From positions 496,338 to 560,337 of the forward strand of contig NZ_VBSL01000005.1 of NCBI RefSeq assembly GCF_006149005.1: a stretch of DNA of 64,000 bases. The letters run 5' to 3'. Every line of letters begins with the position of its first letter. The first letter of the stretch is position 1. The position numbers and the translations under genes are program-made. Below the pieces are notes generated by a model, which worked only from the letters and a program-made list of their open reading frames with translations, had not been told where the DNA came from and searched no databases. The stretch comes from Larkinella sp. C7 (GTDB lineage: Bacteria; Bacteroidota; Bacteroidia; Cytophagales; Spirosomataceae). Shown piece after piece: positions 1 through 7,740 of this stretch.

Positions 1-391
1 CGATGAAAAGGAGTCCAATCGGAATATCGTTGGAAATGGTGATCGACAAGTCGAACGGCGGGGGCCTTTTCAGAATAAACTTGTTGTAGATCAGGCTAAA
101 AACGGCGATGATAAACCCCGTAGAAGCCAACGCCAGACCGCCCTGGGTCACCAGCCGTTGCAGCGGTTGAGTCGCCCACGAATACCGTACGTCCATCTTT
201 CGGATCAGCCAGCGGTTGAACTCCCAGAGAATGACATTTACCCCCATGATGACGGCCACATCGAGGTAAAAAAGCGGATTCAGAAACAAATCACCGAGGG
301 GAGCCGGATCGCCGATGAACCGGAACAGCACCGCCCAGATCGGAATGCCGATCAGGCGAACCCAGCGGTCGGGGTAGTGAATAACAGGCAT
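1..391 (-). CDS. N-terminal part of a multi-pass membrane protein (partial)
   Basis: An open frame on the minus strand starts at ATG 391 (MPVIHYPDRW...) and runs off the left edge, giving about 130 residues. Hydrophobic stretches near residues 11-25, 40-57 and 88-108 and one at the edge suggest four membrane segments joined by short basic loops. This layout resembles the membrane half of Bacteroidota LytTR-type regulators or LytS-like kinases, but the diagnostic C-terminal domain lies outside the window, so the class is only a guess. The frame is clean and the short arginine-rich loops look like real protein. Confidence 0.6.
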   Translation of the reverse strand, partial: MPVIHYPDRWVRLIGIPIWAVLFRFIGDPAPLGDLFLNPLFYLDVAVIMGVNVILWEFNRWLIRKMDVRYSWATQPLQRLVTQGGLALASTGFIIAVFSLIYNKFILKRPPPFDLSITISNDIPIGLLFI

Positions 392-574
392 TGGGATTAC
401 CAGTACAATTGACAGACTTCCGGTAGCCAATGGGACAACGTCCCTTCAGCGGCTGATTACTGCCGCAAATTAATCTAATTTCTCCATCCAGCCTCACAAC
501 CTTTCATTTACGGTTTTTTCTGCCTATCATCACAGTAGTTGGAGATATGCGTCTATTTTTCCGAGATTTAGTCA

Positions 575-623
575 AGACAAAAGACGGGAGACGAGAGCAT
601 AGAGACACTCCTGTCTTTTGTCT
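575..623. repeat. Intergenic inverted repeat (AGACAAAAGAC type)
   Basis: Arm 575-590 and arm 608-623 are inverted copies of 16 bases with one mismatch, built on AGACAAAAGAC. It lies in the gap between the divergent partial membrane gene and the SPFH gene. It belongs with six other low-complexity inverted repeats in gaps of this window. Confidence 0.6.
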
Positions 624-670
624 CACGTATTACTTCTATCCTCTTTCATTCACTTAACCTTCACTCTCTT

Positions 671-1588
671 ATGGGATATGTTTTTTTAACCCTTGTCGTT
701 CTGGCCCTTCTGGTGGTTTTCATGACGGTCAAGGTCGTGCCGCAGCAAACCGCCTATGTGGTGGAGCGTCTGGGTAAATTTCTGGCGGTTCTGCAGCCGG
801 GCATCACGTTCATCATTCCTTTTTTCGACCGGGTTGCCTACAAGCACAGTTTAAAAGAAACCGCTCTTGACATTCCCGAACAAATCTGCATTACCCGCGA
901 CAACGTGCAGGTGCGCGTCGATGGCGTCATTTTTATTCAGATTGTCGATCCACAGAAAGCGTCGTACGGAATTGCCGATTACCGGTTTGCCGTCATTCAG
1001 TTGTCGCAGACCACGATGCGGAGTGAGATGGGCAAAATTGAACTGGACAAGACGTTTGAAGAACGGACGACGTTGAATCAGGCGGTGGTCCGGGCCATCG
1101 ACGAAGCCGCCATTGGCTGGGGTGTTAAAGTGTTGCGCTACGAAATCAAGAACATTACGCCCCCTCAATCCGTTTTGAACGCGATGGAGAAGCAGATGCA
1201 GGCCGAACGTGAAAAACGGGCGGTCATTCTGCAATCGGAGGGTGAAAAGCAATCCGCCATCAACATCGCCGAGGGGCAAAAACAGAAGGTTGTTCTCGAA
1301 TCCGAAGGGGTGCGGCTGCGGCAGATCAATGAAGCATCGGGCGAAGCGGAAGCCATCAAATCCATCGCCGATGCCACCGCCGAAAGCATCCGAAAAGTGG
1401 CAGCCGCGATCAACGACGAAGGTGGTATGGATGCCGTCCAACTCCGGGTGGCCGAACAACTGGTCGATCAGTTTGGCAACCTGGCCCGCACCAACAACAC
1501 GCTGATTCTGCCCGCGAATTTCGGGGATCTGGCATCGATTATTTCAACCGCCATGACGGTGGTCAAACATCAGGACAAAAAATCATAA
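671..1588 (+). CDS. SPFH/Band 7 (stomatin/QmcA-like) membrane protein
   Basis: This 305-residue protein has one N-terminal membrane segment (residues 3-20), then an SPFH/Band 7 domain (about 22-180) with stomatin-type motifs such as PGITFIIPFFDR and DNVQVRVDG. An Ala/Glu-rich coiled coil follows (about 175-250), rich in AEGQKQ and ASGEAEA. Stomatin-family proteins oligomerise into membrane scaffolds that influence protease and lipid-domain organisation. The next gene, 4 nt downstream, encodes an NfeD partner, which is the classical stomatin/NfeD operon and supports the call. The start is ATG 671; no upstream in-frame alternative was needed. Confidence 0.93.
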   Translation: MGYVFLTLVVLALLVVFMTVKVVPQQTAYVVERLGKFLAVLQPGITFIIPFFDRVAYKHSLKETALDIPEQICITRDNVQVRVDGVIFIQIVDPQKASYGIADYRFAVIQLSQTTMRSEMGKIELDKTFEERTTLNQAVVRAIDEAAIGWGVKVLRYEIKNITPPQSVLNAMEKQMQAEREKRAVILQSEGEKQSAINIAEGQKQKVVLESEGVRLRQINEASGEAEAIKSIADATAESIRKVAAAINDEGGMDAVQLRVAEQLVDQFGNLARTNNTLILPANFGDLASIISTAMTVVKHQDKKS

Positions 1589-1592
1589 AGCG

Positions 1593-2051
1593 ATGGACTT
1601 CATCACCTGGCCTCAGTTATGGGTCGTTCTGGGCATTCTGTTCCTGATTGCCGAACTACTCAGTGTTTCGTTTGTCTTCGCCTTCCTGAGCGTTGGCGCG
1701 TTCGTTACGGCCCTGGTCACCTGGCTGGGCGTAACGCCGGAAGTCAGCGCCCAGTTGTTTGCGTTTGCGTCCATCACGCTGCTAACACTGGTCACAGGCC
1801 GAAAACCGCTCCGGCGCTGGTTCGAATCCCGCACCCGAAAACAGGAATACGTCGAATCGGTGGGCGACAAAGCCACGGTCGTTGAAACCATCCCAGCCTC
1901 CGGCGAAGGCCGGATTTTCTACCGCGGCACGGAATGGACGGCGGTTTCGGACAACGACGAGTCGATCATGGCAGGGCGGCCGGTAGTGATCAAAAGAATG
2001 GAGGGGAGCCGGGTTATTGTTGCGCAGGTTCCGGTGGAGAGTTTCCAGTAA
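1593..2051 (+). CDS. NfeD family membrane protein
   Basis: This 152-residue protein has three closely packed hydrophobic helices (about residues 5-75) and a C-terminal OB-fold-like NfeD domain (about 90-150), with the typical pattern VGDKATVVETI, GRIFYRGTEWTA and VVIKRMEGSRVIV. It is the short NfeD form without the ClpP-like protease domain. It starts 4 nt after the SPFH gene stop, so the two are co-transcribed. Paired NfeD proteins are thought to assemble with stomatin-like proteins in the membrane. Confidence 0.92.
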   Translation: MDFITWPQLWVVLGILFLIAELLSVSFVFAFLSVGAFVTALVTWLGVTPEVSAQLFAFASITLLTLVTGRKPLRRWFESRTRKQEYVESVGDKATVVETIPASGEGRIFYRGTEWTAVSDNDESIMAGRPVVIKRMEGSRVIVAQVPVESFQ

Positions 2052-2072
2052 GAAACTCCTTTTCCCAAACCA

Positions 2073-2112
2073 AAACGACTCTATGCCAAGTGAAGCATAG
2101 AGTCGTTTTTTT
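2073..2112. terminator. Bidirectional rho-independent terminator
   Basis: A 12-13 bp stem (AACGACTCTATGC ... GCATAGAGTCGTT) with an 8-nt loop is followed by T7 on the plus strand and preceded by A4 on the left. It sits between the convergent NfeD and phosphatase genes. Confidence 0.88.
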
Positions 2113-2127
2113 GTTATTTACCCAGTT

Positions 2128-3780
2128 TTATTTCATCGCTTCCGCCACCGGATCGCCAATGTTTCCGCTGGGCTCCAGAATGTGCAGGAGCGCCGAAACC
2201 GTGGAGGCAATGTCGGCAATGTGTGTCCGGCGGGTGGTTTCGCCGGGTTTGATGCCCCAGCCGTAAAAGACCAGCGGGACGTGGGTATCGTAATTATAGA
2301 GCGTTCCGTGCGAAGTGCCGCCTTTCCGGTAGCCTTCCAGCCAGCCGGGTTGCGTCACCAGATACAGGTCACCGCTTCGCCGGGGGTTGTAGACATTCCG
2401 CAGCAAAGGCAACCAGTATTCCGGGACGGAATTCGAGTTGATGTCGTGCAGGTTAAGCACGTTCTGAATGCCCGGATTTTTCAATAAGGCCATCCGCACC
2501 ACTTCAGTAGCCTCGGCCACTTTCACTTTCTTTTCCCGCAGCAGGTCGTGGTTCAGATAGACCTGTGCATTGGAATTGCCAATGACCCATTTCCCGGGGC
2601 CAAACGCGTCCGTCAGGGCCTTGTCGGTGGCCGCGCTGATGTCCTTTGCTTCCAGAAAATCGCCCGGTAAATTCAGGCTCTGCGAGTAACCCGGGTTATC
2701 GGCGGCACCGTGGTCGGCCGACAGAAACGTGAAATAATTCCCCTTTCCGACCTGCGCATCCAGCGCATTCAGCAGGTCCGCCATCACTTTGTCCAGGCGC
2801 AGGTATTCATCCTCGATTTCAACGGACGATGGACTGAACCGGTGACCAATGGCATCGGGTGACGAAAAACTGACGCAGAGGAAATCGGTCTCGCTGCCTT
2901 TTCCCATATTCTCGCCTTTCAGAGCGGCTATCGCCATTTCTTTCGTCAACACATCGCCAAATGGGCTGGTCCGCAGGGCTTCGTATTTACTGCCGAGCGA
3001 GGCAATGGCCTGGTGCGGGAACACGGCTTTGGGTTCGCCGGTCAGCGGATTCTCAAACGGCGTGTCATCGGCAGTGCTTTCCGTATATTGATCAATTGGC
3101 AACGTGGTTTCCCAAGTTTGTGTCAGGTATTTGTCCGACAGTTTGAGGGCGTTAAAGTCCTTTGCCCACTGGGGCTGTTCTTTCATATAAAATGTACTCG
3201 AAATCCAGCTTCCGTCTTTCGAGTCGAACCAGTAGGCGGCATTGGCGGCATGACCCGCAGGCAGAATGGCACCCCGGTCTTTCATGGCAATGCCAATGAC
3301 TTTCGAGCGACCCTGCGTGGCCACTTTCAACTGGTCCGTCACGGTCGTCACCAGCAGGTTTCGCGGAGACATCCGCCCGGCTGACGACGTGTTTCCGACC
3401 GATCGTACCGTTGAATCTTCGACACAATACACCGTCCGTTCAGCGGCCCGGTCGTACCAGTCATTGCCCACAATACCGGAAATGGCCGGGGCCGAACCCG
3501 TGTATACGTGCGTGTGACCGGGGGCGGTAATCGTAGCCGCATAATGGTAGTGATTATTACGGGCATTAAAGCCGTCCCGCATCATCCGTTTAAATCCGCC
3601 TTCGGAATATTTGTTGTAAAACCGGTACAAATAATCATACCGCATCTGGTCAACGATGATGCCAACCACCAGTTTCGGGCGGCTCAGGGAGGTTGAAGGG
3701 TTGGCTGCTTTTTTGGGAGCAGGTTGCGCAAACACCAAGACGGGTGCAAGCAAAAGTAAGCCTAAACGGACTAGTTTCAT
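2128..3780 (-). CDS. PafA-type alkaline phosphatase family protein (exported)
   Basis: This 550-residue protein has a signal peptide (residues 1-18, ending VFAQ). Alkaline phosphatase superfamily features follow: VGIIVDQMRYDYL (metal-binding Asp44), TITAPGHTH (candidate nucleophile Thr83/85), a DAIGHRF segment and SADHGAADNPG (metal-binding Asp-His). The C-terminal GTSHGTLYNYDTHVPLVFYG supplies the last metal ligands. The architecture matches the Bacteroidota PafA-like phosphodiesterase/phosphomonoesterase family acting in the periplasm. Substrate preference cannot be read from sequence. It is monocistronic and ends against the terminator shared with the NfeD gene. Confidence 0.9.
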   Translation of the reverse strand: MKLVRLGLLLLAPVLVFAQPAPKKAANPSTSLSRPKLVVGIIVDQMRYDYLYRFYNKYSEGGFKRMMRDGFNARNNHYHYAATITAPGHTHVYTGSAPAISGIVGNDWYDRAAERTVYCVEDSTVRSVGNTSSAGRMSPRNLLVTTVTDQLKVATQGRSKVIGIAMKDRGAILPAGHAANAAYWFDSKDGSWISSTFYMKEQPQWAKDFNALKLSDKYLTQTWETTLPIDQYTESTADDTPFENPLTGEPKAVFPHQAIASLGSKYEALRTSPFGDVLTKEMAIAALKGENMGKGSETDFLCVSFSSPDAIGHRFSPSSVEIEDEYLRLDKVMADLLNALDAQVGKGNYFTFLSADHGAADNPGYSQSLNLPGDFLEAKDISAATDKALTDAFGPGKWVIGNSNAQVYLNHDLLREKKVKVAEATEVVRMALLKNPGIQNVLNLHDINSNSVPEYWLPLLRNVYNPRRSGDLYLVTQPGWLEGYRKGGTSHGTLYNYDTHVPLVFYGWGIKPGETTRRTHIADIASTVSALLHILEPSGNIGDPVAEAMK

Positions 3781-3879
3781 GCCAATGGGAAGGGACTATG
3801 GAGAATGAGTCGGGTTATAACCCCAAAAGTAATGAACATTTCTGGTACGCGGGTCGTTAGCCGGTAAATGAATTGTTAA

Positions 3880-4596
3880 ATGGTAACTTCCGCAATTTCG
3901 TTTAAACCTTCTCAAATCGGCAACCGGGGCCTTTATTTTGCTGCGGCCATTCTGCTCAGTTGGCTGGGCATGCTGGTTTTTCTGCTGAATTACCCGATCA
4001 ACTGGCAGAATCCGCTGGTTTACGTTTTCGTACTGGTCCAAACCCACCTCTATACCGGCGTTTTCATTACCGCCCACGATGCCATTCACGGCGTGGTGGC
4101 TCCCCACAACAAGCGATTGAACAACGCCATTGGCTTGCTGTGTGCCACATTGTTTGCCTTCAATAACTACAACCAACTCAGCCGTAAACACCACCTGCAC
4201 CACAAACACTCGGCCACCCCCGACGACCCCGACTACCACGAAGGCAATCCCGGTTTTCTGGCCTGGTACTACAGTTTCCTGAAAGAATACATTTCGGTGC
4301 TTCAGATTGTCCTGATGGCGGTTACTTACAACGTGCTGAAGCTCTGGTTTCCGATGGAAAATCTGATTGCGTTCTGGATGGTTCCGGCGGTGTTGAGCAC
4401 GTTCCAGCTCTTTTACTTTGGCACCTATCGCCCCCACCGGGGTGAACACCACAATCCGCCCCACAACGCCCGCAGCCAGAAACGCAACCACGTGCTGGCC
4501 TTCCTGAGTTGCTATTTTTTCGGCTACCACGCCGAGCACCATGCCTGGCCATATTTGCCCTGGTGGAAGTTGCCGGAAGCGCGGGAAAGGAGTTAA
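3880..4596 (+). CDS. crtW: Beta-carotene ketolase (CrtW-like, membrane fatty-acid-desaturase fold)
   Basis: This 238-residue membrane protein has three histidine boxes: HDAIH (66-70), HHLHHKH (104-110) followed by DDPDYH, and GYHAEHH near the C-terminus followed by PYLPWWKLP. The FYFGTYRPHRG and FLSCYFFGYHAEHH motifs are more typical of CrtW C4-ketolases than of acyl desaturases or CrtZ hydroxylases. The predicted reaction is oxygenation of the beta-ionone ring at C4 by a di-iron centre, giving keto-carotenoids, as expected for pigmented Cytophagales. No other crt gene is adjacent. A desaturase of other specificity is the main alternative. Confidence 0.85.
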   Translation: MVTSAISFKPSQIGNRGLYFAAAILLSWLGMLVFLLNYPINWQNPLVYVFVLVQTHLYTGVFITAHDAIHGVVAPHNKRLNNAIGLLCATLFAFNNYNQLSRKHHLHHKHSATPDDPDYHEGNPGFLAWYYSFLKEYISVLQIVLMAVTYNVLKLWFPMENLIAFWMVPAVLSTFQLFYFGTYRPHRGEHHNPPHNARSQKRNHVLAFLSCYFFGYHAEHHAWPYLPWWKLPEARERS

Positions 4597-4597
4597 C

Positions 4598-4681
4598 AGT
4601 GAAGAGTTAAAAGCGTATTCAAGCAATTGGCCTATACGAACGAATATGCGTCAGCCAACTCTTCATTGTTAACTCTTCACT
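4598..4681. repeat. Intergenic inverted repeat (AGTGAAGAGTTAA)
   Basis: Arm 4598-4610 (AGTGAAGAGTTAA) and arm 4669-4681 (TTAACTCTTCACT) are perfect inverted copies. A second partial copy (AACTCTTCATTG) lies just before the right arm. It fills the gap between the convergent ketolase and prenyltransferase genes and may work as a terminator or mRNA end. Confidence 0.6.
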
Positions 4682-5657
4682 ATTTAGAGCGCTCAATGGT
4701 ATACTGCACCAATTGTTCCAGAGAAGTGCGGTAGCGGGAGTCGGGCAGGGTGAACAGAAGGGCTTTGGCTTCGTCGACGTAGCGGGTCATAACCGTCGTG
4801 GCGTATTGAATACCGCCCGACTTCTTCACAAAATCAATGACTTCGGCGACCCGTTTCGGGTTTTCACTTTCATTCTTGACGATGTTGATCATCCGCCGTT
4901 TTTCGACCCATTTCGCGTTGTTCAGCGCATAAATCAACGGCAGCGTCATTTTCTTTTCCTTGATATCGATGCCGAGCGGTTTGCCCACCTCTTCTTCCCC
5001 GTAGTCGAACAAATCGTCTTTGATCTGGAAAGCAATTCCCACTTTTTCGCCGAACATCCGGGCGGTTTCGATCATTTCGGCGCTGGCATCCACCGAGCGG
5101 GCACCCACGGCGCAACAGGCCGAAATCAGCGATGCGGTTTTCTGGCGGATGATTTCGTAGTAAACCGCTTCCGTAATGTCCAGCCGCCGGGCTTTTTCGA
5201 TCTGGAGCAACTCACCCTCGCTGATCTCGCGAACCGCCTTCGAGACAATTTTCAGCAAATCGTAATCGCCGTTGTCGACCGACAGCAGCAGCCCGCGTGA
5301 GAGCAGATAATCGCCCACCAGCACAGCGATTTTGTTCTTCCAAAGGGCGTTGATGGAGAAGAAACCCCGGCGGTAGTTGGAGTCATCGACCACATCGTCG
5401 TGAACGAGGGTCGCCGTGTGCAGCAGTTCGATGAGGGCCGCACCCCGGTGGGTCGATTCGGTGACGGTTCCGCAGACACCGGCCGTCAGAAAAACGAACA
5501 TGGGCCGAAGCTGTTTGCCCTTTCGGCGCACGATGTAGTTCATGATCTGGTCCAGAAGCATGACTTCGCTTTTCATAAACTGCCGGAATTTGTGCTCAAA
5601 TGTTTCCATTTCGGCAGCAATCGGCGCTTGTATGTCCCGGATCGATAGTGGCATCAT
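4680..5657 (-). CDS. Long-chain polyprenyl diphosphate synthase
   Basis: This 325-residue trans-isoprenyl diphosphate synthase has the first Asp-rich motif DDVVDD (87-92, followed by SNYRRG), the KGKQLRP IPP-binding segment near residue 46-52, and a second Asp-rich motif DDLFDYG around residue 215. Length and motifs fit the octaprenyl/solanesyl IspB group supplying the menaquinone side chain. The SARM DDLFD and lack of bulky residues before the FARM favour a long-chain product. A role as geranylgeranyl synthase for carotenoids is less likely but cannot be excluded with a ketolase gene next door. Confidence 0.9.
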   Translation of the reverse strand: MMPLSIRDIQAPIAAEMETFEHKFRQFMKSEVMLLDQIMNYIVRRKGKQLRPMFVFLTAGVCGTVTESTHRGAALIELLHTATLVHDDVVDDSNYRRGFFSINALWKNKIAVLVGDYLLSRGLLLSVDNGDYDLLKIVSKAVREISEGELLQIEKARRLDITEAVYYEIIRQKTASLISACCAVGARSVDASAEMIETARMFGEKVGIAFQIKDDLFDYGEEEVGKPLGIDIKEKKMTLPLIYALNNAKWVEKRRMINIVKNESENPKRVAEVIDFVKKSGGIQYATTVMTRYVDEAKALLFTLPDSRYRTSLEQLVQYTIERSK

Positions 5658-5799
5658 TCACATCAGTTCATCGGGTTGGATGAACCGCATTCAGGGCGCA
5701 AGTATACCACTCAAATGCGAGATCAGGACAAAACTTCGTAAAAACTTCGCACCCGTTGCAAGATTGGCTCTAAAAATGTAATGTTACGGTTAGTAAAAA

Positions 5800-5877
5800 T
5801 GATGAATGATGGACGATGAATGATGGATGAAAAAAAACCTCTCATTCCTGTTTGCATTCATCGTCCATCATTCATCA
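5800..5877. repeat. Intergenic inverted repeat (ATGAATGATGG type)
   Basis: Perfect 22-base inverted arms at 5800-5821 and 5856-5877 are built from ATGAATGATGGA/CGATGAAT words. Near-identical words form the repeats at 44902 and 49580. The right arm overlaps a possible upstream start (5852) of the patatin gene, which argues for the later start. Confidence 0.75.
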
Positions 5878-5887
5878 ATCTTTTTCC

Positions 5888-6805
5888 ATGCGTGCACTGG
5901 TATTAGGGGGCGGTTCGCTCAAGGGGGCTTTTCAGGCGGGTGCGATTCAGGCCATTCTGGAATCCGGTTTTGAACCCGAAGCCATTTATGGCATTTCGGT
6001 GGGGAGCCTCAATGCGGTTTTTCTGGTTCACGAAGCCGGGAAACAGTTTGCCGAGCATGGTGCCGTCGACTGGCCCAAAGCCGGTCGGCAACTGATCGAA
6101 TTCTGGATTCGGAACATCACCCAGCCGAAGGACGTGGCCGTGGTTCAGTCAACGCTGGTGATGGGCTACAACACCCTGCTGAGCCGCTTCGATGGTTTGC
6201 TGGACACCGCGCCCCTTCAAAGCCTGATTCGAACCCACATCAAGCTCCCGGTTCTGGTCAACAGCCCCGTCAAACTGAAAGTGGGCGCGGTCGACATCAT
6301 CAAAGGCGACATTGTGTATACCAGCAACGACGACGAATCGATCCTGGATTACGTCATTGCCAGCAGTTCCCTGCCGTTTCTGATGCCCGCCGTCTGCGTC
6401 GGTAACGACCGCCAGAAGATGTTTCTGGACGGCGGTCTGCGGGAGGTCGCCCCGCTGCGGGAAGCCATCGACGACGGGGCCGACGAACTGGTGTGTGTCG
6501 CCTGCCACGCCAAACGGATATTTACGGAAAAATTCAATTACCGCAGCCTGCTGAATTTAGTAGAACGCGTGAAAGACATCACGGTCAACCAGATAGTCAA
6601 CAACGATATTGCCTGGGCCGAACGCTGGATTGAGCGCGAGAAACTGCGGGGCAACACCATGCACCTGACCCTCGTCCGCCCGAACGAACCGCTGTATTTG
6701 AACCTGATGCGGTTTTCGTCCGACGACATCGGGCGGCTGATCGTGCAGGGCTACCGCGATGCCACCATTGCGCTGCGGGCGCAGGGGATTGAGCGGCAGG
6801 TATAG
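5888..6805 (+). CDS. Patatin-like phospholipase
   Basis: From ATG 5888 the protein is 305 residues (MRALVLGGG...). It has the oxyanion glycine-rich loop GGGSLKG near the N-terminus, the nucleophile elbow GISVGS, and the catalytic Asp in LDGGLREV, so the Ser-Asp dyad is intact. It is predicted to be a cytosolic acyl hydrolase acting on lipids. An upstream in-frame ATG at 5852 would add 12 residues (MHSSSIIHQSFS), but these are encoded by the intergenic inverted repeat and are probably not translated. It converges with the glycerophosphodiesterase gene with a 2-nt gap. Confidence 0.88.
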   Translation: MRALVLGGGSLKGAFQAGAIQAILESGFEPEAIYGISVGSLNAVFLVHEAGKQFAEHGAVDWPKAGRQLIEFWIRNITQPKDVAVVQSTLVMGYNTLLSRFDGLLDTAPLQSLIRTHIKLPVLVNSPVKLKVGAVDIIKGDIVYTSNDDESILDYVIASSSLPFLMPAVCVGNDRQKMFLDGGLREVAPLREAIDDGADELVCVACHAKRIFTEKFNYRSLLNLVERVKDITVNQIVNNDIAWAERWIEREKLRGNTMHLTLVRPNEPLYLNLMRFSSDDIGRLIVQGYRDATIALRAQGIERQV

Positions 6806-6807
6806 CT

Positions 6808-7677
6808 CTATAAATCCTTGAATAACCGCCTGACTTCCACCGGTCGGTCGGTTGTCAAAATATCCGCGCCTGTCTGAAAGATCTTTCTATAATCGTCGGC
6901 CACCTCCCTGATTGGTTTTTCATCCAGATTGCCAGGCCCGTAGGTTCCTGCCGTACAGGCAATACCATCCTGATGAACCCTTCGGTAAAAATCACTTCCC
7001 TGGCGAGCCGCCAACGCAATCAGATGATGCAACGACAAACCCGATTTTCGGATCGATTCACCGTGATCGGCGGTATTGAATCCCAGCGCAATCCAGACAT
7101 CCGGGTACTGTTTACGCAGCTTTACAGCGTCCGCTGTCGAATAGCAAATGACAAAAACACTGTGCAAAGCTCCCCGATCCACAATGGCTTTCATCACTTT
7201 TCGCAAATCAACCTCCGGTTTGGCATCGATAGCCATCAACACCTTTCCGGCTCCCCAGCGCAGAACATCGTCGAAAAGCGGGATGCGCTGTCGGGTGGAA
7301 TGACCCTGTAGATCGCGCAGAAAAACCGCTTTCAGTTCGGCCCAGGTCTGCCCTTTCAACGACCCTTTCCCGGTGGTGGTTCGTTCAATTTCGTCGTCAT
7401 GCAACAGCACCAGCACGCTGTCGGCGGTCATCCGAACGTCCATTTCAATGATGGCATCCGGAATTTGCCGAACCGTATGCCGGAAGGTCTCCAGACTATT
7501 CTCCGTTTCTGTAACTTCCGGGCCACCCCGATGAGCCAGAATCAAAGGAAATTTCCGATCAGTACGATACGCCAGAACCTGTTCCAATGCTTTTGCCGTG
7601 GTATATTTCGATGCGGGCTGTGCCAACAGTCCAACCCCAACCAGCAAAAATGCCCCGGCTAAAATCAACTTTTTCAT
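6808..7677 (-). CDS. Glycerophosphodiester phosphodiesterase family protein (exported)
   Basis: This 289-residue protein has an N-terminal signal peptide (about residues 1-19, ending LLAQ). The GDPD catalytic pattern is complete: AHRGG near residue 50, then ENSLETF, IEMDVRMTADSVLVLLHDD with the metal-binding Glu/Asp and the catalytic His, and the ERTTTGKG loop. It probably hydrolyses glycerophosphodiesters to sn-glycerol 3-phosphate and an alcohol in the periplasm. A strong terminator separates it from the TonB receptor gene upstream, so it has its own promoter. Confidence 0.9.
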   Translation of the reverse strand: MKKLILAGAFLLVGVGLLAQPASKYTTAKALEQVLAYRTDRKFPLILAHRGGPEVTETENSLETFRHTVRQIPDAIIEMDVRMTADSVLVLLHDDEIERTTTGKGSLKGQTWAELKAVFLRDLQGHSTRQRIPLFDDVLRWGAGKVLMAIDAKPEVDLRKVMKAIVDRGALHSVFVICYSTADAVKLRKQYPDVWIALGFNTADHGESIRKSGLSLHHLIALAARQGSDFYRRVHQDGIACTAGTYGPGNLDEKPIREVADDYRKIFQTGADILTTDRPVEVRRLFKDL

Positions 7678-7683
7678 CGCTTC

Positions 7684-7722
7684 AAAAAAAACACCCCCGT
7701 CGAATCGCTCCGGCGGGGGTGT
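7684..7722 (-). terminator. Rho-independent terminator of the TonB receptor gene
   Basis: On the minus strand a GC-rich stem (ACACCCCCG ... CGGGGGTGT) is followed by T8. It lies about 20 nt past the receptor stop codon at 7741. Confidence 0.9.
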
Positions 7723-7740
7723 TGTCTGACTAAGGAGTGC

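Noticed and set aside
3796-4626. A 276-codon minus-strand open frame across the carotenoid ketolase.
   Set aside because: The plus-strand frame carries all three histidine boxes; the minus frame also runs through both arms region of an intergenic repeat.
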